From positions 515,769 through 579,768 of the forward strand of contig NZ_FCOE02000001.1 in the NCBI RefSeq assembly GCF_001544915.2: 64,000 nt of DNA. The letters run 5' to 3'. How positions within the stretch are numbered: position 1 is the first letter of the stretch; each line of letters begins with the position of its first letter. The position numbers were made by a program, and so were the translations under genes. Source of the DNA: Caballeronia pedi (GTDB taxonomy: Bacteria > Pseudomonadota > Gammaproteobacteria > Burkholderiales > Burkholderiaceae). The notes under the pieces are model-generated. The model searched no databases and was not told the DNA's origin. It saw only the letters and a program-made list of their open reading frames with translations. Positions 45,427 through 54,575 of the stretch are shown here, one piece after another.

Positions 45427-45468
45427 CGGGCTTGCAGCCGGTGCGTATCCGCATCGGCTGCAAGCCCG
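45427..45468 (+). repeat. Strong inverted repeat between chaperone and usher genes
   Basis: A perfect 14-bp inverted repeat, CGGGCTTGCAGCCG (45427-45440) and its complement (45455-45468), extends inward by four further pairs (one G-U) to leave a 6-base loop GTATCC. It lies 26 bases before the usher ATG. There is no T-run, so it is not a standard terminator. A stable mRNA hairpin or partial transcription barrier setting usher levels below pilin and chaperone is an inference. Confidence 0.75.
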
Positions 45469-45494
45469 GGGTTTGCCTGTGATTCCGGCTTAGT

Positions 45495-48227
45495 ATGAAC
45501 CATCGCCATTCAAGACCGACGATAAGACCACTGAACGCTGACGTCCTGTCGCTGAGTCAGGCCAGCGTCGCCGTGCTGCTGGCGTTCTCCGCTGCGCATG
45601 CACAGGCAGACGAAGCCACGGACGCGGCTGCGGTGGTGCAAAGTGGCAACGACAGGCAATGGTCCGCGGGCGGAGGGGGCGCGACGCCGCCTGCATCCGC
45701 GCAGCCCGCACAGCCCGCGCAGCCCGCACAGCCCGGTCACGCGGCCTCGCAGGTTCCGCCTCCGGCGCCCGAACCCGCAACGGTCGAGTTCAACCCGCAA
45801 TTTCTGAACGGAAACGGCGCGGCAAGCGTCGATATCACGCGCTTCAACAAGGGCAATCCGGCGGCGGCGGGCCGCTATCGCGCGGCGCTGTATGTGAATC
45901 AGACGTGGATCGGCGTATCCGACGTCACATTGCGCGAGACCAATGGTCCGGGACATGGCGTGCAGCCGGCGTTCACCGAGGAACTGCTTCTGCGCATCGG
46001 CGTCGATATCGCGCGCCTGAGCGAAGCCGCCCGTGCAAAGCTGAGCAGCGCGGGCGAGAACGGCGTGCCACTACCCGAACTGATTCCGATGGCCACGGCC
46101 GTATTCGACGTGGGCGAGCAGCGTCTCGACGTGAGCGTGCCGCAGGCCATGATGAGCCGACGCGCGCGCGGTTGGGTCGACCCGAAATACTGGGACGACG
46201 GCGTCAATGCCGCCGTGCTTCAGTACAACGCCAACGTCTATCATGCGACTGGCAATGGTTTCTCGACGACCCAGAGCTATCTCGGGCTGAACGCGGGCGT
46301 CAACATCGGAGCCTGGCGCTTTCGCTATCTCGGCAACGTCACCAATGCGTCGGGATCGGGTTACAGCAACGGCACGCACGTGCAGAGCATGCAGACGTAT
46401 CTGCAACGCTCGTTCGCGCGCGTCAAGAGTCAGCTCACGATCGGCGACGCGTACACGGATGGCTGGATCTTCAATTCGATCGGCGTGCGCGGTCTCCAGC
46501 TCGGCACCGACGATCGCATGTATCCGGAGTCGGAGCGCGGCTATGCGCCCGTGGTCCGGGGTATCGCGAACTCGAATGCCAAGGTTCAGGTCAGGCAGAA
46601 CGGCAACATCATCTATGAGACGACCGTAGCGCCTGGGCCGTTCCAGATCGACGATCTTTATCCGAACGGCTATGGCGGCGATCTGCAGGTCGTCGTGACC
46701 GAAGCGGACGGTAGCCAGCATGTTTCGTCGGTTCCGTATGCGGCGCCCGTCAACGCGCTGCGTGAAGGGCGGTGGCGTTACAACGTGGCGGCGGGCCTGT
46801 ACCGCAACGCCGCGCTGAACACGTTGCCGTTCGTGTTTCAGGCAGGCGTGCAGCACGGCCTGAACAACCTCGTGACGCTGTATGGCGGCGTGCTCGGAGG
46901 CGAGGACTACATGTCCGCGGCTCTTGGCGTTGCGCTCAACACGCCTATGGGCGCGTTCGGATTCGACGTGACTCAGGCGAGCGCGACGATTCCCAAGGCG
47001 CCGGGCCGCAGCGGTCAGAGTTTGCGGCTGTCGTATTCGCGCACGTTCACGCCCACGAACACCGATGTGACGCTGGCCGCCTACCGCTATTCGACGAGCG
47101 GCTTCCTGAACTATCAGGACGCGATGATCCTGCGCGAGCTCGCAACGGGCGGCACATCGTTCGCCAATCAGGGCATTCAGAAGGGCCGCCTGCAGCTCAC
47201 GCTCAATCAGAACCTGAACCGGTACGGCTCGATCTACCTGTCGGGCTACACGCAGAACTACTGGAACCAGCCGCGTCGCGACACGTCGTTCCAGGTGGGC
47301 TACAACGTCAACATCGGCCGGGTGGGGGTAGGCGTATCGGCATCGCGTGAAATCGATACGAGCACCGCTCGCTGGGATAACCGCTACATGCTCAATCTGA
47401 GCATCCCGCTCGATATCGGCTCGTCGACCGCCACTTCGATGACCAGCTATTCGCACGATACGAGCGACAACAGCAACCTGATTCAGGAAACGTTCACGGG
47501 TTCGGCGGGCAAGAACAACGCGTTCAATTACGGCGTCACCGCAGGGCATCAGTGGGGCGGCCAGAGCGGCAACAGCATCAACGCAAATGCGGGATATCTG
47601 TCGCCATTCACTCAGGTGCGCGTCAACGTGGGTCACGCCAACGGATACACGCAGGCGGGCGGCGGACTGGCGGGTTCGATCGTCGCGTACAACGACGGCG
47701 TGGTGCTCTCGCCGCAGACAGGCGACACCTTCGCGATCGTGGAAGCGAAGGACGCCGCTGGCGCGCGCGTCGCCACGTCGCCGGGCGTGAAGGTCGACCG
47801 CTTCGGTCACGCGCTGATCGCGGGCATGGACCCCTATTCGCTGAACACGGTGGAAATCGACACCAAGGGCCTCGCGCTCGGCGTTCAACTCAAGAGCACG
47901 GAGCAGCGTTTCGCGCCGACTGCCGGTTCAGTGGTACGCGTGAAGTTCGACACCGAAGATCGCGGGCAGGCGATGGTTCTGCGCGTGCGTCGTCCGGGCG
48001 GCGATCCGGTGCCGTTCGGCGCGGACGTGATCGATGCCGACAGGAAGATCGTCGGCACGGTCAGCCAGGGCAGTCGCGCGATGTTCTACAGCAAGGCAAA
48101 AAGCGGGGACCTCGCGATCAGATGGGGCGAGGCCGTCGAGCAGACTTGCAGGATCCATTACGAGATGCCTGTCACGAGCACGAGCAAGTCAGCAATGCCC
48201 GTGTTCTCCGACGTAACCTGCCAGTAG
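45495..48227 (+). CDS. Fimbrial outer-membrane usher (PapC/FimD family)
   Basis: A 910-residue usher that forms the outer-membrane pore for fimbrial assembly. A signal peptide ending near AAHA precedes an unusual low-complexity stretch of about 50 residues with four AQP repeats (residues 69-80). Then comes the usher N-domain (VEFNPQFLNGNGAASVDITRFNKGNPAAAGRYRAALYVNQTWIG), a 24-strand barrel with plug (FQIDDLYPNGYGGDLQVVVTEADGS), and two C-terminal domains ending MPVFSDVTCQ. Two C-terminal cysteines (TCRIHYEMP and TCQ) are typical. It lies 206 bases after the chaperone gene. Confidence 0.92.
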   Translation: MNHRHSRPTIRPLNADVLSLSQASVAVLLAFSAAHAQADEATDAAAVVQSGNDRQWSAGGGGATPPASAQPAQPAQPAQPGHAASQVPPPAPEPATVEFNPQFLNGNGAASVDITRFNKGNPAAAGRYRAALYVNQTWIGVSDVTLRETNGPGHGVQPAFTEELLLRIGVDIARLSEAARAKLSSAGENGVPLPELIPMATAVFDVGEQRLDVSVPQAMMSRRARGWVDPKYWDDGVNAAVLQYNANVYHATGNGFSTTQSYLGLNAGVNIGAWRFRYLGNVTNASGSGYSNGTHVQSMQTYLQRSFARVKSQLTIGDAYTDGWIFNSIGVRGLQLGTDDRMYPESERGYAPVVRGIANSNAKVQVRQNGNIIYETTVAPGPFQIDDLYPNGYGGDLQVVVTEADGSQHVSSVPYAAPVNALREGRWRYNVAAGLYRNAALNTLPFVFQAGVQHGLNNLVTLYGGVLGGEDYMSAALGVALNTPMGAFGFDVTQASATIPKAPGRSGQSLRLSYSRTFTPTNTDVTLAAYRYSTSGFLNYQDAMILRELATGGTSFANQGIQKGRLQLTLNQNLNRYGSIYLSGYTQNYWNQPRRDTSFQVGYNVNIGRVGVGVSASREIDTSTARWDNRYMLNLSIPLDIGSSTATSMTSYSHDTSDNSNLIQETFTGSAGKNNAFNYGVTAGHQWGGQSGNSINANAGYLSPFTQVRVNVGHANGYTQAGGGLAGSIVAYNDGVVLSPQTGDTFAIVEAKDAAGARVATSPGVKVDRFGHALIAGMDPYSLNTVEIDTKGLALGVQLKSTEQRFAPTAGSVVRVKFDTEDRGQAMVLRVRRPGGDPVPFGADVIDADRKIVGTVSQGSRAMFYSKAKSGDLAIRWGEAVEQTCRIHYEMPVTSTSKSAMPVFSDVTCQ
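45699..45734 (+). repeat. 9-bp tandem repeats encoding AQP in the usher
   Basis: Four in-frame 9-base units, alternating GCGCAGCCC and GCACAGCCC, so also two copies of an 18-base unit. They encode AQP four times in the linker between the usher signal peptide and N-domain. Copy-number change would keep the frame and alter only linker length. Confidence 0.8.
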
Positions 48228-48236
48228 GCGACAAAT

Positions 48237-49325
48237 ATGAGCAAGCGCGTGATTTTCAGGAATGCCGATGGCAAGCGACACACCGGCATGCGGTTCCTTC
48301 TGCTCGCTTTCCTTCTGTGTCTCTCGTGCGGGCGTTCATTCGCGTCGACGTGCAGCGGCACCGTGCAAACCTTCACGTTGACGCTTCCCAGCAGCATTTC
48401 CGTGCCGCGCGATGCACCCGTCGGCTCGCTTCTGACCAACTGGGTCTACAGCACATCGAGCACGAATCTGTGGAGTTGCAGTGCCAACAATGATGCAGCG
48501 GGCGTCAGCGGCAAGGTCGGGCCGTCGTTCACCGTTTCCTCGGGGGTCACGTATGGTAGCGGTCCCGGTGGAGCGAGCGTCAACGTCTACCAGACGAACA
48601 TACCGGGCGTGGGTATTGCGCTCGCCGGATCGCTCTATCACGGCTATGCCGGGTGGACTTCGTGGAACGGCTTCAACACGTCATGGGGTGGCCCGGTTTT
48701 TTCGCCTCTCTCAGGCACCTTTCCGATGGGCGGCCAGATTGCCGTCGCGCTCGTGAAAACGGGCGCGGTCACCGCGAGCGGGACCATCGCTTCCTCCACC
48801 GTGCTCCAGCTCGCGCCCTATACGAGCAGCGGCGCCCAGTCCGGCCAGGCCGATTCATACGTCATCACGGCTGTCAATGTCGTCCCCATGAGTTGCACCA
48901 CGCCGGACGTCAACGTTCCGATGGGCACCTTCACGCTCTCCGACTTTCCTGCGGTCGGTTCGCTTTCACCGAGACCGGCTGCGTTCAACATCCAGCTTCT
49001 CAATTGCCCGGCAGGCGTCGCTGTTTCCGGCACGCAGTCCGGCACCATCCATAGTGTCATGTACAGAATCGATCCCACCAATGGGCTTGCCGCGACGAAC
49101 GTCGCCAAGCTCAGTGGAAGCCCGACTGCAGCCGGCGTCGGAATTCAGTTGTTCACGTCCACCGGGAGCGTGTTCCCGCTGGCGAGCCTTCAGACCCTGA
49201 GCGGTTTCAGCGGTACGGCAGGCGGCAATTACACGATCCCGATGACCGCGCGGTATTACCGCACGGGTACGGTGAGCGCAGGTCCGGCGAACACGACGAT
49301 GACCCTGACCGTTTCCTACCAGTAA
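48237..49325 (+). CDS. Fimbrial tip adhesin-like protein
   Basis: A 362-residue, two-domain fimbrial protein. The C-terminal half (from about residue 215, SCTTPDVNVPMGTFTLSDFP to MTLTVSYQ) is a pilin domain with the paired cysteines and terminal Y-x motif. The N-terminal half (about residues 40-210) has three cysteines near its start and is Gly/Ser/Thr-rich, as expected of a receptor-binding domain, but I do not recognise a lectin family. ATG at 48237 gives a long n-region; ATG at 48288 (MRFLLLAFLLCLSCG) would give a more usual signal peptide. It starts 9 bases after the usher. Confidence 0.8.
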   Translation: MSKRVIFRNADGKRHTGMRFLLLAFLLCLSCGRSFASTCSGTVQTFTLTLPSSISVPRDAPVGSLLTNWVYSTSSTNLWSCSANNDAAGVSGKVGPSFTVSSGVTYGSGPGGASVNVYQTNIPGVGIALAGSLYHGYAGWTSWNGFNTSWGGPVFSPLSGTFPMGGQIAVALVKTGAVTASGTIASSTVLQLAPYTSSGAQSGQADSYVITAVNVVPMSCTTPDVNVPMGTFTLSDFPAVGSLSPRPAAFNIQLLNCPAGVAVSGTQSGTIHSVMYRIDPTNGLAATNVAKLSGSPTAAGVGIQLFTSTGSVFPLASLQTLSGFSGTAGGNYTIPMTARYYRTGTVSAGPANTTMTLTVSYQ

Positions 49326-49362
49326 GACAGTGCGATCACGCTTCTCGAGGAGGACTACGTCC

Positions 49363-49884
49363 ATGAAGCAATCCATCAAGGTTGTCCTGAGCATTTCCGC
49401 CATGACCATGACCGGTGCGGCGCTTGCAGCGGACGCCAACCTGAATTTCACCGGGCAGATTCTGACGTCTTCCTGCACCGTCGACACCGGGTCGGTCACA
49501 CAGACGATCAATCTGCAAAGCGCATACGTCAGCAGTTTCGCGGCGGTCGGTGCGACCAGCAATCCGACGCCGTTCAGCCTGAAGCTGACGAACTGCTCTC
49601 CGTCCGCAAAGGTCTCGATGACAGTGGCAGGCACCATGGACACGGTGGCGAGCGTGCTGAAAAACACGGGCCTGGCCACGCAAGTGGGCGTGCAGTTGCT
49701 GCAAGCGAGCGCGATAGGCGGGACCACCGGCACGCCGATCACGCTCAACAGCGCGATCAGCCTCGGCACCGTGGATGCGACCGCGAGCATGACCATTCCG
49801 ATGGTGGCTCAGTTCTATCGCCTCGGGACGATGACGGCAGGCACGGTGACGACGTCCGCGACGGTCAACTTCACCTATAACTGA
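49363..49884 (+). CDS. Minor fimbrial subunit (pilin)
   Basis: A 173-residue pilin starting at the ATG at 49363 with GAGGAGGA upstream. The signal peptide MKQSIKVVLSISAMTMTGAALA is followed by ADANLNFTGQILTSSCTVDTGSVTQTINL, with the pilin disulfide completed by LTNCSPSA, and ends VNFTYN with the penultimate tyrosine. It is more like FimA-type shaft or adaptor proteins than the tip protein. It closes the operon, 37 bases after the adhesin gene, and is followed by a bidirectional terminator. Confidence 0.87.
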   Translation: MKQSIKVVLSISAMTMTGAALAADANLNFTGQILTSSCTVDTGSVTQTINLQSAYVSSFAAVGATSNPTPFSLKLTNCSPSAKVSMTVAGTMDTVASVLKNTGLATQVGVQLLQASAIGGTTGTPITLNSAISLGTVDATASMTIPMVAQFYRLGTMTAGTVTTSATVNFTYN

Positions 49885-49911
49885 GGTTTTGCGCGCCTGG
49901 CGTGTGGAAAA

Positions 49912-49939
49912 AAAAGGCTCGTCCGTGGATGAGCCTTTT
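49912..49939. terminator. Bidirectional terminator between the fimbrial operon and metG
   Basis: A 9-bp stem, AAAAGGCTC (49912-49920) and GAGCCTTTT (49931-49939), with an A-run before and T-rich right arm. It serves the converging fimbrial and metG transcripts. Confidence 0.8.
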
Positions 49940-49955
49940 GCGGAAGACGCGCGTC

Positions 49956-52085
49956 TTATTTCACGCGCATGCCCGGCTTCGCGCCGCTGTGCGGTTCGAG
50001 AATGTACAGCCCCGGTTCGGCTTTCTCGTCGGCCGCTGACGCCGCGAGCACCATCCCTTCCGACAAGCCGAACTTCATCTTGCGCGGCGCGAGATTCACG
50101 ACCATCACCGTGAGCTTGCCGATCAGATCCTGCGGCTGATACGCCGACTTGATGCCCGAGAAGACATTGCGCGTCTTTTCCTCGCCGACATCGAGCGTGA
50201 GTTGCAGCAGCTTGTCGGAGCCTTCGACCGCTTTGCAATCGACGATTTTCGCGATGCGCAGATCGACCTTCGCGAAGTCGTCGATGGAGATGACGCCCGC
50301 GTCTTCCTGCTTCTTCGCGACGGTTTTGGCGGGCGCGGCCGCTCCCGTTTCTGCAGACGGCGCGAGCGATTCGCGATTCGCGGCCAGCAACGCCTCGATC
50401 TGCTTCGGATCGACGCGCGTGGTCAGATGCTTGTACGCGTTGATCGCATTCGCCGACGACAGCGGTTTCGCGGCATCGGCCCACACGAGCGGCGCGATGC
50501 CGAGGAACGACTCCACCGCTTCGATGAGCTTCGGCAACACCGGCTTCAGCGCGAGCGACAGCAGGCGGAACGCTTCGAGACTCACGCTGCACGTTTCATG
50601 CAATGCAACGCCGTTTGCCGGGTCTTTCGCCTGTTCCCACGGCTTCGCCGTATCGACATAAGCGTTGACGGCGTCGGCGAGTTCCATCGTCGTACGCAGC
50701 GCGCGGCCGTATTCGCGCGACTCGTAGAAGCCGGCGATCTGCGCAATCGCGGCGCGCAACTGGCCGATCAGCGGATGATTCATCGCGCTGTCCTGCACGC
50801 GGCCGTCGAAGCGCTTGATGAGAAAGCCCGCCGCGCGGCTCGCGATGTTCACGTACTTGCCGACGAGATCGCTGTTCACGCGCGCCTGGAAGTCCTCCAG
50901 GTTCAGGTCGATGTCTTCCATCGTGCTGTTGAGCTTCGCCGCGAAGTAGTAGCGCAGCCACTCGGGGTTGAGGCCCGTGTCGATCACGCTCTGCGCGGTG
51001 ATGAACGTGCCGCGCGACTTCGACATCTTCGCGCCATCGACGGTCAGAAAGCCGTGCGCGAACACGTTCGTCGGCGTGCGATGGCCGGAGAATTCGAGCA
51101 TCGCCGGCCAGAACAGGGTGTGGAAATAAAGAATGTCCTTGCCGATGAAGTGATACTGCTCGGTCTTCGAGCCGGGCTTCACGAAGGCATCGAAGTCCAC
51201 GCCGACGCGGTCCGCGAGATTCTTGAAGCTCGCGTAATAGCCGACCGGCGCATCGACCCAGACGTAGAAGTATTTGCCCGGCGCGCCTGGAATCTCGAAG
51301 CCGAAGTACGGCGAGTCGCGCGAGATGTCCCAGTCGGCGAGTTTCGCTTCGCCCTTGTCGCCGAGCCACTCGCGCATCTTGTTGGTGGCTTCCGGTTGCG
51401 CGAGGCCGCTCACCCAGCCGCGCAGGAATTCTTCGCAACGCGGATCGGAGAGCTTGAAGAAGTAGTGCGTCGACGTCTTGCGGATGGGCGTCGCGCCCGA
51501 CACGACCGAATACGGATTGATGAGCTCGGTCGGCAGGTAGGTCGAGCCGCAGACTTCGCAGTTGTCGCCGTATTGATCCTTCGCGCCGCATTTCGGGCAC
51601 TGGCCCTTGATGAAGCGGTCCGGCAGAAACATTTCCTTGACCGGGTCGTAGGCCTGCTCGATATCGCGCGCCTCGATCAGGCCCGCTTGCTGAAGCGCGC
51701 CGTAGATCGTGTTGCACAGGGCGCGGTTTTCCTCGGCATCGGTCGAGTAGTAGTTGTCGAACGAGATGCCGAAGCTGTCGAAGTCGCGCTTGTGCTCTTT
51801 CCACACGCGCTCGATCAGCTGTTTCGGCGTGATGCCTTCCTTTTCGGCGCGCAGCATGACTGGCGTGCCGTGGGTGTCGTCCGCGCCGACGTAGTAGACC
51901 TCGTGGCCATGCATTCGCAGCGTCCGAACCCAGATATCCGTCTGAATGTATTCGACCATATGGCCGATATGAATCTGACCGTTTGCGTACGGCAACGCGG
52001 ACGTGACGAGGATCTGGCGGCGGCCGCTTTCGCTGGCGGAGGCGGCAGGCGCGGCGGTGGCAGTGGCTGAAATCGGTGCTGACAT
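49956..52085 (-). CDS. metG: Methionyl-tRNA synthetase
   Basis: A 709-residue class-I synthetase charging tRNA-Met. The ATG at 52085 gives [42 protein letters not shown], with the HIGH motif; an upstream extension to 52190 is open but unlikely. A zinc-binding insert C-x2-C-x9-C-x2-C ([18 protein letters not shown]) and the KMSKS loop ([11 protein letters not shown]) are intact. The last 110 residues ([48 protein letters not shown]) form the EMAP-II-like dimerising tRNA-binding domain. The Ala/Ser-rich N-terminal tail is common in this group. Confidence 0.96.
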   Translation of the reverse strand: MSAPISATATAAPAASASESGRRQILVTSALPYANGQIHIGHMVEYIQTDIWVRTLRMHGHEVYYVGADDTHGTPVMLRAEKEGITPKQLIERVWKEHKRDFDSFGISFDNYYSTDAEENRALCNTIYGALQQAGLIEARDIEQAYDPVKEMFLPDRFIKGQCPKCGAKDQYGDNCEVCGSTYLPTELINPYSVVSGATPIRKTSTHYFFKLSDPRCEEFLRGWVSGLAQPEATNKMREWLGDKGEAKLADWDISRDSPYFGFEIPGAPGKYFYVWVDAPVGYYASFKNLADRVGVDFDAFVKPGSKTEQYHFIGKDILYFHTLFWPAMLEFSGHRTPTNVFAHGFLTVDGAKMSKSRGTFITAQSVIDTGLNPEWLRYYFAAKLNSTMEDIDLNLEDFQARVNSDLVGKYVNIASRAAGFLIKRFDGRVQDSAMNHPLIGQLRAAIAQIAGFYESREYGRALRTTMELADAVNAYVDTAKPWEQAKDPANGVALHETCSVSLEAFRLLSLALKPVLPKLIEAVESFLGIAPLVWADAAKPLSSANAINAYKHLTTRVDPKQIEALLAANRESLAPSAETGAAAPAKTVAKKQEDAGVISIDDFAKVDLRIAKIVDCKAVEGSDKLLQLTLDVGEEKTRNVFSGIKSAYQPQDLIGKLTVMVVNLAPRKMKFGLSEGMVLAASAADEKAEPGLYILEPHSGAKPGMRVK

Positions 52086-52446
52086 AAAGGCGCGGCCCGT
52101 GTGGGAGTGCTTGGGGTTGGAGAAAAAGGCGGATTTTGATTTTAGCAGGGCGGGGGAGAACGCCGGGGTGCCGAGCGATCCTTGGGCCATTCAGGGGAGG
52201 AGGTGCCGCGCAGAGCGCGCGCTGAGAAAATCACGCGCACAAAAAAAAACCGGGGTCCAATCGGGCCCCGGAGCAACAACGACAAGAGGAGAATGGCAGG
52301 TGATGGCCTCGCCATCCACCTACCGTAAAGAAAGACCCGCGCCACGCGCTCAAGTTTCAAATTTTTTTCAGCCTGATGCGCGCGACGGCCGGACCGCTCT
52401 CGCCACCGCGCTCACGGTGGCGATTTCTCCTTTCAAATCAAAAGCT
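52086..52446. other. Intergenic region between metG and the OmpA-type lipoprotein gene
   Basis: A 361-base stretch without a supported gene. It holds the metG promoter region near 52090-52200, the terminator at 52250-52271, and a T-rich piece near 52355-52440 downstream of the lipoprotein gene. Confidence 0.5.
52250..52271 (-). terminator. Intrinsic terminator for the OmpA-type lipoprotein gene
   Basis: A stem CCGGGG / CCCCGG, extendable through GGGTCC and GGGCCC by partial pairing, is followed on the minus strand by a run of nine T residues. It lies about 175 bases beyond the lipoprotein stop and before metG. Confidence 0.75.
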
Positions 52447-53103
52447 TTACTGCACCTGACCCGGCTGCGCCGTCGCGCGCAGATAGATTTCCACGCGACG
52501 ATTCTGCGCGCGGCCCGCTTCCGTCGAGTTGTCGGCGATCGGCTGGTTCTGGCCCATGCCCGAAGCCGACAGACGTTGCGCCGGCACGCCGTGCGTCGCG
52601 ACGTACGACGCCACGCTCTGCGCGCGGTTCTGCGACAGCGTCTGGTTGTAAGCCGGCTGGCCCGTGTTGTCCGTATGGCCGACCACGCTTGCGACCAGCT
52701 CCGGATGCTGCTGCATCGTCTGCGTGACGGAATTCAGCACCGGATCGAACGACGGCTTGATTGCGTAGCTGTTCGTGTCGAACGAGATCGAATTGGGGAT
52801 GTTCACCTTGAGCGAGCCGTCCTGCTGCTCGGTCACTTGCGTGCCGGTGCCCTTCGAGTCGCCGGAAATCTTGTTCTTGATCGACTGCCAGTTGTAGCCG
52901 GTGATGCCGCCGACCGCCGCGCCCGTGGCCGCGCCGATCGCCGCGCCCTTGCCACCGCCGAAGATGGCGCCGATGCCCGCGCCGGTCGCGGCTCCAACGC
53001 CGGTGCCGACTGCGGTGTTGGTGCCTTGCTGCGAGGCGCAGCCGGCGACGAGTGCGCCTGCCACGGCAAACACGGACAGACGGGTGAAGAATTTAGTGTT
53101 CAT
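52447..53103 (-). CDS. OmpA-family lipoprotein with glycine-zipper domain (YiaD-like)
   Basis: A 218-residue lipoprotein. The signal peptide MNTKFFTRLSVFAVAGALVAG ends in a lipobox with C22. A glycine-rich helical stretch (about 30-70, TGVGAATGAGIGAIFGGGKGAAIGAATGAAVGG split over two zipper helices) follows, then an OmpA-type peptidoglycan-binding domain (about 95-210) with NSISFDTNSYAIKP, VVGHTDNTG, LSQNRAQSVASYV and NRRVEIYL. It should tether the outer membrane to the cell wall. YiaD and Burkholderia OmpA-like lipoproteins share this layout. Confidence 0.9.
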   Translation of the reverse strand: MNTKFFTRLSVFAVAGALVAGCASQQGTNTAVGTGVGAATGAGIGAIFGGGKGAAIGAATGAAVGGITGYNWQSIKNKISGDSKGTGTQVTEQQDGSLKVNIPNSISFDTNSYAIKPSFDPVLNSVTQTMQQHPELVASVVGHTDNTGQPAYNQTLSQNRAQSVASYVATHGVPAQRLSASGMGQNQPIADNSTEAGRAQNRRVEIYLRATAQPGQVQ

Positions 53104-53367
53104 CTTCGATCTCCTTAAAAACGACGAGCGATTCGGCGAGATGTGCCGACAGTGCGAAAGGGTCTTCGGACGAGCCTCCTGACGACCCTCTACAATAATG
53201 AGAAAGGCGTCCGGTTGCCCGATGCGATGCGTCCCCGGAAAGATTTGCAGCAGGATAGTGCAGTGCGCCAGAGCCTGCGCGCAACGGCGCTAACATTTAC
53301 TTTCAATTTCCTCAGTTTGTTGCAAACCGCCGAGGGCGAAAAGCAACAACCGTTCCATGGAGTCTCG

Positions 53368-54456
53368 ATGAGTATTGACCGCGCGAAGATCGACATCGCA
53401 CTCGCCACACTGACCGATCCGAACACCAACCGCAAGTTCGTCGATACCAAAAGCATCCGCAACGTGGCCGTCGACGGCGCGAACGTCGCGGTGAGCGTCG
53501 TGCTCGGTTATCCCGCGAAAACCCAGTTTGCCGCGATCCGCGAGCAGGTCGCGGGCGCGCTGCGCGAGGTTGACGGTGTCGCGAACGTGACCGTCGACGT
53601 TTCTTCGCAAGTCGTCGCGCACGCGGTGCAGCGCGGCGTGAAGTTGCTGCCGAACGTCAAGAACATCATCGCGGTGGCATCGGGCAAGGGCGGCGTCGGC
53701 AAGAGCACGACCGCCGCGAATCTCGCGCTCGCGCTCGCGGCCGAGGGCGCGTCGGTGGGCATGCTCGACGCCGACATCTACGGCCCCTCGCTGCCGATGA
53801 TGCTCGGCATCACCGGCCGCCCCGAATCGCCCGACAACCAGACGATGAACCCGCTCGAAGGCCACGGCATCCAGGCGAATTCGATCGGCTTTCTGATCGA
53901 GCAGGACAACCCGATGGTCTGGCGCGGCCCGATGGTCACCTCCGCGCTCGAACAACTGCTGCGTCAGACCAACTGGAAGGACCTCGATTACCTCGTCGTC
54001 GACATGCCGCCGGGCACCGGCGATATCCAGTTGACGCTGTCGCAGAAAGTGCCGGTCACGGGCGCGGTGATCGTCACGACGCCGCAGGACATCGCGCTGC
54101 TGGACGCGAAGAAGGGCCTGAAGATGTTCGAAAAGGTCGGCATTCCGATTCTCGGCATCGTCGAGAACATGAGCACGCACATCTGCTCGAACTGCGGTCA
54201 CGAAGAGCACATCTTCGGCGCGGGCGGCGGCGAGCGCATGGCGAAGGAATACGGCGTCGAGATTCTCGGGTCTTTGCCGCTCGATATCTCCATTCGCGAG
54301 CGCACCGACGCTGGCCAGCCGTCCGTCGTATCGCAGCCGGATAGCCGCATCGCCGAGACCTATCGTGCGATCGCGCGCCGCGTCGCGATCTCGGTCGCCG
54401 AGCGTCAGCGCGACATGACATCGAAGTTTCCGAGCATCGTCGTGCAGAACACCTGA
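53368..54456 (+). CDS. apbC: Iron-sulfur cluster carrier ATPase ApbC/Mrp
   Basis: A 362-residue P-loop ATPase that binds and delivers Fe-S clusters. The ATG at 53368 (MSIDRAKIDIALATLTDPNTNRKF) starts an N-terminal MIP18-like domain (about residues 1-85). The deviant Walker motif KGGVGKSTTAANLALAL follows, then DADIYGPSLPMMLG and the cluster-binding CxxC in HICSNCGHEEHIFG. The frame is open upstream to 53143, but the family length fits 53368. The 264-base gap before it contains the lipoprotein promoter on the other strand. Confidence 0.94.
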   Translation: MSIDRAKIDIALATLTDPNTNRKFVDTKSIRNVAVDGANVAVSVVLGYPAKTQFAAIREQVAGALREVDGVANVTVDVSSQVVAHAVQRGVKLLPNVKNIIAVASGKGGVGKSTTAANLALALAAEGASVGMLDADIYGPSLPMMLGITGRPESPDNQTMNPLEGHGIQANSIGFLIEQDNPMVWRGPMVTSALEQLLRQTNWKDLDYLVVDMPPGTGDIQLTLSQKVPVTGAVIVTTPQDIALLDAKKGLKMFEKVGIPILGIVENMSTHICSNCGHEEHIFGAGGGERMAKEYGVEILGSLPLDISIRERTDAGQPSVVSQPDSRIAETYRAIARRVAISVAERQRDMTSKFPSIVVQNT

Positions 54457-54575
54457 TTCAGAGCAATCCATCGAGGCTTCGCGAGCCTTGTGCAATGCGG
54501 CTCGCGGTATCATGTCGCCTTCGATGCGCGGCAGCGTGGACGCACTGGGCGTCGGCGGGCCGCCGAGAGGATCGC

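Noticed and set aside
45427..45468. Intrinsic terminator before the usher
   Set aside because: The stem is strong but no T-run follows on either strand, so it is reported as a hairpin of unknown role.
45699..45734. CRISPR-like or other regulatory direct repeats
   Set aside because: The units are 9 bases with no spacers and lie in frame inside the usher gene.
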